From positions 1-12,464 of the forward strand of contig JBKPSC010000144.1 of the NCBI GenBank assembly GCA_046734915.1: a stretch of 12,464 bases of DNA, written 5' to 3'. The position numbers and the translations under genes were made by a program. Below are positions 7,971 through 12,464 of this stretch, piece after piece. Every line of letters starts with the position of its first letter. The first letter of the stretch is position 1. The notes under the pieces were generated by a model. That model did no database searches. It saw nothing but the letters and a program-made list of their open reading frames with translations, and was not told the DNA's origin. The stretch comes from VFZL01 sp046734915 (lineage in GTDB: Bacteria > Acidobacteriota > Vicinamibacteria > Vicinamibacterales > CAVVIG01).

Positions 7971-8219
7971 GACGATGCACGCCAAGTGCAGGTGTCGGCG
8001 AGCGAAACACCGCTGTCGTTGAAGCCGATGGTGCGCGGCGAGTGTACCGGATTGCCGCTGAAGCGCTCCGCAATGCGCTCCACCACGCCGAGGCGCGCCA
8101 GGTCCTGGTAGACATCCGCTACGATCGACGCGTGTTCCGCGTTGCGGGTGCGAGACGACGGGGTTGGCATCGACGACGAGGTGAATCCGCAACGCGGCGC
8201 GCGACTGACGACAGCATGA
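7971..8219 (+). pseudogene. Decayed HisKA_3/NarX-type sensor kinase fragment
   Basis: Three pieces in two frames join into the ATPase end of a NarX/DegS-type kinase. From 7971 the frame reads SASETPLSLKPMVRGE. A one-base loss at about 8042 moves to VYRIAAEALRNALHHAEARQ and VDIRYDRRVFRV, which is the N-box region of HATPase_c. A one-base gain at about 8147 returns to VRDDGVGIDDE, the G1 box. The frame then ends at TGA 8217-8219. The G2 (GLxGMRER) region is missing, and so are the His-containing DHp helix and the whole sensor half. The fragment starts directly after the hybrid kinase stop and ends 4 nt before regulator copy 2, exactly where the cognate kinase of such a regulator normally ends. 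Kinases of this type are often large periplasmic propeller sensors. It cannot encode an active kinase. Confidence 0.8.
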
Positions 8220-8850
8220 GACAATGAGTCACGATTCGCGGGCGATTCGGGTTCTCGTAGTCGACGACCACCCGCTGTTCCGCCAAGGCATTACGGCCCT
8301 GATCGAAGACGAGCCCGACATGGTCCTGGTGGCCGAGGCCACCAACGGCCGGCAGGGGGTCGAGCTCTTTCGCCAACACCGGCCGGACGTGACCTTGATG
8401 GATCTGCAGATGCCGGACATGACCGGCCTGGACGCCATCACGGCCATCCGCGCGGAATTTCCCGAGGCGCACATCATCGTGCTCACGACGTACGTCGGCG
8501 ATGTCCAGGCGGTGAGGGCACTGCAGGCGGGAGCGAGCGGCTACCTGCTGAAGACCACGCTGAGCGTCGAGCTGCTGTCGACCATCCGCGCCGTGCATCG
8601 CGGGCGCAAGGCGCTGTCCCCGGAGATCTCGTTCGAGCTGGCGGAGCACGTCGCGCAGGAGGCCCTGTCGCCGCTCGAAGTACGTGTCTTGCGGCTGATC
8701 GCCGAGGGGAATTCCAACAAGGAGATCGGCGCGCAGCTCTCGTTCACAGAAGACGCCGTCAAAGGCCACGTGCGAAGCATCCTCACCAAGCTGCGCGCGA
8801 ACGACCGCGCGCACGCGGCCGTGCTCGGGCTGAGGCGAGGCATCATCTAG
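8194..8850 (+). repeat. Duplicated NarL-regulator unit, copy 2
   Basis: This is the partner of 4796-5451. It includes the last codons of the kinase remnant (ending LTTA, stop), the 4-nt gap and the entire regulator gene. Sequences beyond both ends are unrelated to those around copy 1. The intervening hybrid kinase gene is present once. Confidence 0.8.
8224..8850 (+). CDS. NarL/FixJ-family response regulator, copy 2
   Basis: This 208-aa close paralogue of the regulator at 4825 keeps D60 in LMDLQMPDMTG, the Thr in IVLTTY, K110 in GYLLK and the same LuxR-type helix-turn-helix (NSNKEIGAQLSFTEDAVKGHV). The roughly 22 substitutions are scattered. Several are in the receiver (V18L/L19F, K30E, A91V, T98R, V108L), in surfaces that often set kinase specificity or dimerisation, and a few are after the recognition helix (A188T, G191R, Q197H). 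ATG 8224 lies 4 nt after the TGA of the kinase remnant and has no good Shine-Dalgarno of its own, so it was probably once translationally coupled to that kinase. It may now be expressed by read-through from the hybrid kinase gene 253 bp upstream. No damage is visible, so it is probably functional. Confidence 0.94.
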   Translation: MSHDSRAIRVLVVDDHPLFRQGITALIEDEPDMVLVAEATNGRQGVELFRQHRPDVTLMDLQMPDMTGLDAITAIRAEFPEAHIIVLTTYVGDVQAVRALQAGASGYLLKTTLSVELLSTIRAVHRGRKALSPEISFELAEHVAQEALSPLEVRVLRLIAEGNSNKEIGAQLSFTEDAVKGHVRSILTKLRANDRAHAAVLGLRRGII

Positions 8851-8895
8851 TTGACAAGACCGCCGTCCTGCACCAGTACTCCGAGCACACGCTCG

Positions 8896-9034
8896 CAGCT
8901 CCATCGAGCAGAACTTCGGTCCGCACATCGAGCAGAAATGCGCGACCTTGGCCTCTTGGGCCGGCAGGCTCTCGTCGCGATAGGACGCGCGGTAACCGCA
9001 TCATCGCAAGGTTGAACTGATCGTCATAGCGGCG
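8896..9034 (-). pseudogene. thiC: ThiC C-terminal fragment
   Basis: On the minus strand, RRYDDQFNLA (9034-9005) is followed, after a frame change, by YRDESLPAQEAKVAHF and CSMCGPKFCSMEL (8982-8896). The second block is the hallmark C-terminus of phosphomethylpyrimidine synthase (ThiC), including the CX2CX4C motif that binds the [4Fe-4S] cluster of this radical-SAM enzyme of thiamine synthesis. Only about 45 residues of a roughly 600-residue enzyme are present. No ThiC sequence precedes it at higher coordinates, and the two blocks are in different frames. It is a dead remnant lying tail-to-tail with NarL copy 2. It marks this stretch as a site of past rearrangement. Confidence 0.82.
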
Positions 9035-9076
9035 GCGACGACGTCCGCCCGATATCCACGGGCACGAGGCCTCGCG

Positions 9077-9106
9077 TGTACAGCGCTGCGCGTTCCCTGT
9101 ACAGGG
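9077..9106. promoter_or_regulatory. Paired TGTACAG boxes, second within a 12-bp palindrome
   Basis: TGTACAG occurs at 9077-9083 and again at 9098-9104, a 21-bp start-to-start spacing that is two helical turns. The second copy is the core of the perfect palindrome CCCTGTACAGGG (9095-9106). The pair lies about 210 bp upstream of the sigma-54-like promoter at 9313, a normal distance for enhancer sites of NtrC-type activators. This is a candidate operator pair; the binding protein is unknown. Confidence 0.35.
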
Positions 9107-9134
9107 GATGCGCGACTCGTTGACAGGTGTCTCT

Positions 9135-9152
9135 CGGGCGCCTGCGCGCCCG
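9135..9152 (+). other. GC-rich hairpin
   Basis: CGGGCGC and GCGCCCG form a perfect 7-bp stem around a 4-nt loop (CTGC). No T-run follows on either side, so it is not a standard intrinsic terminator. It lies between the TGTACAG boxes and the sigma-54-like promoter. Confidence 0.3.
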
Positions 9153-9312
9153 CCGGTTGTGCGGTGGCTACTACGAGAGTATTCGCGTTCGAGCCCGCAC
9201 AACGTGCGAGGTCACTGCGCACCGATGCGCGGGGTGCACCTGCTTACACACGCGGTCGCGCGGGGCAACCTGGCTGCAGTTCGGTTTCTCCAGCGTTTTT
9301 CCCAATTTCACC

Positions 9313-9329
9313 TCGGCACCGCGCTTGCC
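9313..9329 (+). promoter_or_regulatory. Sigma-54 (-24/-12) promoter candidate upstream of PPK2
   Basis: The sequence TCGGCACCGCGCTTGCC matches the sigma-54 consensus TGGCACR-N4-TTGCW well. GGCAC is at 9315-9319 and TTGC at 9325-9328, with exactly 10 bp between the invariant GG and GC. Deviations are C for T before GG and C for A/T after GC. Transcription would start near 9340, just ahead of the strong Shine-Dalgarno at about 9357-9365 and the mini-ORF and PPK2 gene. An intact NtrC-type activator is encoded at 585-1985 in this window. Confidence 0.5.
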
Positions 9330-9372
9330 CCCTTCATGACATGGCAGTCACTACTTGAGGAGGAGTTGAGTT

Positions 9373-9453
9373 ATGTCACGTTGGAGTACAGCGTTGTCGA
9401 CAGCCTTGTTGATGGCCGGGGCGGATATCGCCACGGCGCAGTCATCGAGATGA
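9373..9453 (+). CDS. Signal-peptide-like mini-ORF ahead of PPK2
   Basis: A strong Shine-Dalgarno (GAGGAGGAG, 9357-9365) precedes ATG 9373 at good spacing. The 26-codon frame starts MSRW, continues with the short hydrophobic STALLMAGADIATAQ, and ends SSR before TGA 9451-9453. A basic start, a hydrophobic core and an ATA-Q cleavage-like site make it look like a Sec signal peptide with no mature protein. It ends 6 nt before the PPK2 ATG and is in the same frame. It could be a translated leader that delivers ribosomes to PPK2, or the stub of a lost secreted-protein gene. No family is recognised. Confidence 0.45.
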   Translation: MSRWSTALSTALLMAGADIATAQSSR

Positions 9454-9459
9454 CTCACC

Positions 9460-10977
9460 ATGTTCGAGGCCGCTGAACTCCGTCGCGAAGTGGCGAAGAT
9501 GGACTACGAGTCCGAGGTCGCCAGGCTGCGGCTGGAACTGTTCGAGCTCCAACGGAGGCTCGAACGCCATCCGTTCCCGCTCATCGTGCTGTTCGGCGGT
9601 GTCGATGCCGCCGGGAAGAGCGAGACCGTGCATCTGCTCAACGAGTGGATGGATCCACGGTGGATTGCGAACCGTGCATTCGAGGCGCCATCCGAGGAGG
9701 AGCGCGAGCGCCCGCCGTTCTGGCCATTCTGGCTGGCGCTGCCGCCGCGCGGCCGCATCGGATTATTTCTCAGCGGGTGGTATCTGCAGCCGATTTTCGA
9801 TCGAGTGCACCGGACCTCGAGCAAGGCCGAGTTCGACGGCGCCCTCGACCGTATCGCCTCGTTCGAGCGGATGCTCGCCGACGACGGTGCCGTCATCGTC
9901 AAATTCTGGATGCACCTGGACCGCAAGGCGCAGAAGAAGCGGCTGCGCGCGCTGGCCCGCAATCCGCTCACGCGCTGGCGGGTGACCAGGCGTCAATGGA
10001 ACCAGTGGAAGCGGTATGACCGCATCATCGTCGCGGCCGAGCGCCTGATCCAGCGCACCAGCGTCGCCCATGCGCCGTGGATCATCGTGGACGCCTCCGA
10101 CGAGCGGTACCGGCGCCTGGTGGTCGGTACCGAAATCTGCCGTGCACTCACGGGCGCGTTCACCCGCCACGAGCGCGCCTTGGCGGCGGCGGCGACGGCA
10201 GCCCCGCGCCATCGGCGCCGGCAGACGCGGCCGCGGGATCTGGTCGGCCGAGTGGATCTCGATCGATCGATTCTCGAAGCACTCGATATGACACGCGCCC
10301 TGCCCAAGGAGAGGTTCGAGACGCAGCTGCTGCGGCAGCAGGGACGTGTGTACCTGGCGCAGCGGCGCGCGCAGGCGAAGCGCCGGTCCATCGTGCTGGT
10401 GTTCGAGGGCTGGGATGCCGCGGGCAAGGGCGGCGCGATTCGGCGCGTGGCCTCCGCCCTCGACCCGCAGTGCTACCGCGTCGTCCCGATGGCCGCCCCG
10501 ACCGACGAGGAGCGTGCGCGCCACTACCTGTGGCGGTTCTGGCGGCACCTGTCGCGCGCGGGGCGGGTGACCATTTTCGATCGCAGCTGGTACGGGCGGG
10601 TGCTGGTCGAACGCGTCGATGGGTATGCGTCGGAGGCGGAATGGAATCGCGCCTACGCCGAGATCGAGGGCTTCGAGGAGCAGTTGGCCGATTTCGGCAT
10701 CATCCTCGTCAAGTACTGGTTGCACATCACGAAGGACGAGCAGGAGAGGCGGTTCCACGAGCGGGCTCAGTCGCCGCACAAGAGCTGGAAGCTCACCAAG
10801 GACGACTGGCGGAACCGCGCCAAGTGGGACGAGTACGAGCTCGCGGTCAACGACATGGTGGCCCGCACGAGCACGCGCCGCGCGCCCTGGCACCTGATTC
10901 CGGCCAACGACAAGAACTACGCGCGCGTCGAGGTGCTTCGCCTGGCGGCCGATGCGATCGAGCGGGCATTGGAATGA
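9460..10977 (+). CDS. pap: Two-domain PPK2: polyphosphate:AMP phosphotransferase
   Basis: This 505-aa cytoplasmic enzyme of the polyphosphate kinase 2 family, class II (fused double domain), transfers phosphate from inorganic polyphosphate to AMP, giving ADP. The N-terminal domain (about 1-225) has Walker A GGVDAAGKSE (46-55), NEWMDPRW and FWMHLDRKAQKKRL, but SGWYLQP where the active domain has DRSWYGR. That is usual for the non-catalytic half in this family. The C-terminal domain (about 270-505) has Walker A EGWDAAGKGG (316-325), DRSWYGRVLVERV (from D374), the lid-like RFHERAQSP and KLTKDDWRNR. Start ATG 9460 gives the family's usual MFExAE beginning. Its own Shine-Dalgarno is weak, but it lies 6 nt after the mini-ORF stop, so coupling is likely. 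A sigma-54-like promoter sits 150 bp upstream. The protein would help regenerate nucleotides from polyphosphate under energy or phosphate stress. Confidence 0.93.
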   Translation: MFEAAELRREVAKMDYESEVARLRLELFELQRRLERHPFPLIVLFGGVDAAGKSETVHLLNEWMDPRWIANRAFEAPSEEERERPPFWPFWLALPPRGRIGLFLSGWYLQPIFDRVHRTSSKAEFDGALDRIASFERMLADDGAVIVKFWMHLDRKAQKKRLRALARNPLTRWRVTRRQWNQWKRYDRIIVAAERLIQRTSVAHAPWIIVDASDERYRRLVVGTEICRALTGAFTRHERALAAAATAAPRHRRRQTRPRDLVGRVDLDRSILEALDMTRALPKERFETQLLRQQGRVYLAQRRAQAKRRSIVLVFEGWDAAGKGGAIRRVASALDPQCYRVVPMAAPTDEERARHYLWRFWRHLSRAGRVTIFDRSWYGRVLVERVDGYASEAEWNRAYAEIEGFEEQLADFGIILVKYWLHITKDEQERRFHERAQSPHKSWKLTKDDWRNRAKWDEYELAVNDMVARTSTRRAPWHLIPANDKNYARVEVLRLAADAIERALE

Positions 10978-10989
10978 TGTGTGACATCA
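10975..10989. other. Inverted repeat at the PPK2 stop codon
   Basis: TGATGT-GTG-ACATCA is a perfect 6-bp inverted repeat whose first arm contains the PPK2 TGA stop. No T-run follows, so it is a weak candidate for transcript-end structure or a protein-binding site. Confidence 0.25.
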
Positions 10990-11269
10990 CCCTTCGTCGT
11001 GAGTGTCGTACCGTGCGCCCAGCATCGTGCGTTGCTCGGATCAGCAAATGGGAAAGGCGTAAAGTCGAACGCGAAAACCGTCGGTCAAAGCCGCCCGAAA
11101 GAGTCTGGTGTACGGCTCATTCGGGTACGAATCGTTCGACCATGAGAACAGGCAGCCGTACGGCCGCAGGTTCTGCTGATAGAGGACGTTCCGTCGCGCG
11201 CGCCCCAGGCGCAGACACGTTCGACATGAGAGGCGTCAGCCACGCTCCCGATCGGCACCGGCCGTTGTT
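10978..11269. other. Intergenic stretch after PPK2, no intact gene
   Basis: No start-to-stop frame here has recognisable domains. A minus-strand frame ending at a TGA at about 11046-11048 reads NVLYQQNLRPYGCLFSW and then FRAALTDGFRVRLYAFPIC without internal stops. Its composition is more protein-like than the usual GC shadows, but I recognise no family and see no start codon. No promoter or terminator is evident. Confidence 0.4.
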
Positions 11270-11405
11270 ATGCATGGCACCGGCGCTCTACTGCTGCTGT
11301 GTTCCCATGCTTTTGCACTGAATCCCACACTCGATATCAGCCTTCGCGCATGGAACGCAAGAAACCGATTGTTGGGGCAACCGATCGCGCAGGCTCACGA
11401 TCCGT
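11270..11405 (+). pseudogene. N-terminal remnant of a propeller-type sensor kinase (probable)
   Basis: From ATG 11270 the frame gives a hydrophobic leader GALLLLCSHAFA followed by LNPTLDIS, then RAWNARN and, further on, QPIAQAHD. Large periplasmic two-component propeller kinases typically begin, after the signal peptide, with an LDPxLDISQYAHTAWxxRDGF block and then a xIAQTPDGYLW block. The remnant fits this start with a small deletion after LDIS and decay afterwards. The frame runs on into the DedA gene in the wrong phase, so no kinase is encoded. It is interesting beside the C-terminal kinase fragment at 7971-8219. The identification rests on motif memory and about 40 residues. Confidence 0.45.
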
Positions 11406-11440
11406 GGTCGTGCTCATCGCGGGTCGGTTGCCGGATAACC

Positions 11441-11445
11441 GGAGG
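11441..11445 (+). promoter_or_regulatory. Shine-Dalgarno fixing a GTG start
   Basis: GGAGG lies 5 nt before GTG 11451. This supports GTG as the start of the DedA-rhodanese gene, in agreement with the N-terminal membrane segment starting only a few residues later. Confidence 0.75.
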
Positions 11446-11450
11446 TACTC

Positions 11451-12431
11451 GTGACCTCCTTGGAACTGACCTACACCGGAGTCCTGCTGGCCGTGTTCGC
11501 CAACCAACTTTGTCTGCCGATCCCCGCGATCGTTTTCCTGATGGCCGGAGGCGCTCTTTCGGCGAACGGCGGAATGCGCACGAGCATCATTATTCTTCTT
11601 GCTGTCTTGGGTTGCCTGACGGCGGATTGGATCTGGTTCTGGTTCGGCCGCCGGTGGGGTTCTAAAGTTCTGCGACTGCTCTGCCGGTTCACTGCCGACC
11701 CACGAAGCTGTTCGAAGAATGCGCATGAACAATTTCGCCGCTACGGTCTTCCGCTGTTGTGCGTGGCCAAGTTTGTTCCCGGTCTGGACGGCCTCATGCC
11801 ACCACTTGGAGGTGCCCAAGGAGTATCGCTCGCCGCTTTCCTCGCCTTTGATGCAGTCGGGAGTCTCCTGTGGTCAGCTTGCTATGTTGGACTGGGATAT
11901 CTCTTCTCGAATGAACTGGAGATTGCGATTCGGTGGGCCGAACGTTTTGCGGGAGTTCTCGGCGTCGCGATTGGCATTCCACTCGGTGTTTATGCCGCCT
12001 GGCGAGGACTGCTTCTGGTACGAATGGTCCAGCGACTGCGGCTGCACCGCATCAGTCCGGCAAGGCTCGCGCGCAAACTGAAGTCAAAAAGTAAGGTTGC
12101 GGTACTCGACCTTTTGAAGTTCGAACCAGAAACCGATAGCGGTACCTTCGCAGCGATTCCCGGTGCCCTCACTGTAGATCCCGCCCGGTTGCGGAAGTCC
12201 CCACAGATCGCGGTTCCGGACGATGTCGAAATCATCCTCTACTGTTCTTTGGGCGGTGATATGGTCAGTGCGCGGGTAGCCGTGGCCTTAAATCGAATAG
12301 GTGTGAACAAAGTGTGGGTGCTGGAAGGTGGACTCAAGGCGTGGCGTGAACAGGGGTTTCCTGTCTCTCGTTACCTGGAAGCACCCGAACTCGTTGCAGA
12401 GCGCGTCGGAGTCAAGTTACCGGCATCCTGA
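11451..12431 (+). CDS. DedA-family membrane protein fused to a rhodanese domain
   Basis: The protein has 326 aa. The N-terminal DedA/SNARE-associated (VTT) part (about 1-195) has hydrophobic segments at about 8-36, 44-66, 124-151 and 165-192. It has DedA signatures: F(A/G)NQLCLPIPA near the start, ADWIWFWFGRRWG, and the re-entrant-like FVPGLDGLMPPLGGAQGVS. DedA proteins act in the inner membrane as lipid (undecaprenyl-phosphate or phospholipid) transporters. The C-terminal cytoplasmic rhodanese-like domain (about 213-308) has the candidate active-site Cys C265 in ILYCSLGGDMVSARVA and ends in VLEGGLKAWREQGFPV, the usual rhodanese close. DedA-rhodanese fusions are a known architecture. The active-site loop is longer than the classic six-residue CxxGxR(S/T) loop, so sulfurtransfer activity is uncertain. 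GTG start with a good Shine-Dalgarno. It has lower GC-third-position bias than its neighbours, with more A/T in codons, hinting at a different origin. It stands alone; no operon partner is visible. Confidence 0.92.
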   Translation: MTSLELTYTGVLLAVFANQLCLPIPAIVFLMAGGALSANGGMRTSIIILLAVLGCLTADWIWFWFGRRWGSKVLRLLCRFTADPRSCSKNAHEQFRRYGLPLLCVAKFVPGLDGLMPPLGGAQGVSLAAFLAFDAVGSLLWSACYVGLGYLFSNELEIAIRWAERFAGVLGVAIGIPLGVYAAWRGLLLVRMVQRLRLHRISPARLARKLKSKSKVAVLDLLKFEPETDSGTFAAIPGALTVDPARLRKSPQIAVPDDVEIILYCSLGGDMVSARVAVALNRIGVNKVWVLEGGLKAWREQGFPVSRYLEAPELVAERVGVKLPAS

Positions 12432-12464
12432 CACCTTCTCACGGCCCCCTCATCGCCTACACCT
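12432..12464. other. Short tail after the DedA gene
   Basis: Thirty-three bases remain after the stop codon. There is no hairpin with a T-run and no start of another gene. Confidence 0.5.

Noticed and set aside
8119..8928. Minus-strand frame of 269 codons that begins with the ThiC-like MCGPKFCSMEL and continues antisense to NarL copy 2
   Set aside because: Only the first residues are ThiC-like. The rest is the antisense of the regulator gene and matches the antisense of copy 1, so it is not a fusion protein.
9108..9476. Plus-strand frame of 122 codons with LLTHAVARGNLAAVRFL, resembling one ankyrin helix pair
   Set aside because: It is a single partial repeat with no neighbouring repeats, no Shine-Dalgarno, and a frame that crosses the better-supported mini-ORF and PPK2 start.
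11350..11454. A 34-codon frame (MERKKPIVGATD...) whose stop overlaps the DedA GTG start as GTGA
   Set aside because: It has no Shine-Dalgarno, no recognised motif, and it overlaps the more protein-like remnant frame from 11270. It could be a leader peptide but is not supported.
1..12464. CRISPR array, tRNA, rRNA, intact insertion sequence or phage genes
   Set aside because: I saw no regularly spaced short repeats, no cloverleaf or rRNA-like sequence, no transposase or integrase motifs, and no terminal inverted repeats with target duplications.

Overview
The window is GC-rich and dominated by bacterial two-component signalling genes. The NarL-type regulators, the PAS-rich soluble kinases, the hybrid kinase with a C-terminal receiver and the remnants of periplasmic propeller-type kinases look most like a soil bacterium of the Acidobacteriota type. 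That assignment is an inference from family flavour, because the window holds no rRNA or other marker gene.

Layout. Positions 1-584 hold no intact gene. They contain a diverged direct repeat, a short minus-strand receiver-domain-like remnant and a weak sigma-54-like promoter. Positions 585-1985 (+) encode an NtrC-type sigma-54 activator. It converges with and overlaps a minus-strand operon: a soluble triple-PAS histidine kinase (4259-2388) followed by a DivK/CheY-like single-domain receiver (2379-1975). A 565-bp divergent intergenic region leads into a plus-strand block: NarL-type regulator copy 1 (4825-5451), a PAS-PAS-GAF hybrid kinase with a receiver (5493-7970), a decayed fragment of a HisKA_3-type kinase (7971-8219) and NarL-type regulator copy 2 (8224-8850). 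The two regulators differ at about 22 of 208 residues, and their duplication reaches about 28 bp upstream of the start codons. Positions 8851-9372 hold a minus-strand remnant of the ThiC C-terminus, a pair of TGTACAG boxes, a hairpin and a good sigma-54 (-24/-12) promoter match. Downstream are a signal-peptide-like mini-ORF (9373-9453), a two-domain PPK2 (polyphosphate:AMP phosphotransferase, 9460-10977), a 470-bp intergenic stretch containing what looks like the N-terminus of a dead propeller-type sensor kinase, and a DedA-rhodanese fusion membrane protein (11451-12431).

How it may work together. There are five receiver domains and two intact kinases, but no separate HPt protein, so pairing cannot be fixed from sequence alone. 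The minus-strand kinase and DivK-like receiver are an obvious pair. The hybrid kinase is probably co-transcribed with NarL copy 1. The NarL copies themselves resemble the usual partners of membrane propeller kinases, and a kinase fragment of that general type still sits upstream of copy 2. This suggests orphaned regulators recruited by the soluble hybrid kinase. The sigma-54 activator and the sigma-54-like promoter ahead of the PPK2 gene suggest a testable link between this signalling cluster and polyphosphate/nucleotide energy metabolism. No CRISPR array, intact transposase, tRNA or rRNA was seen.
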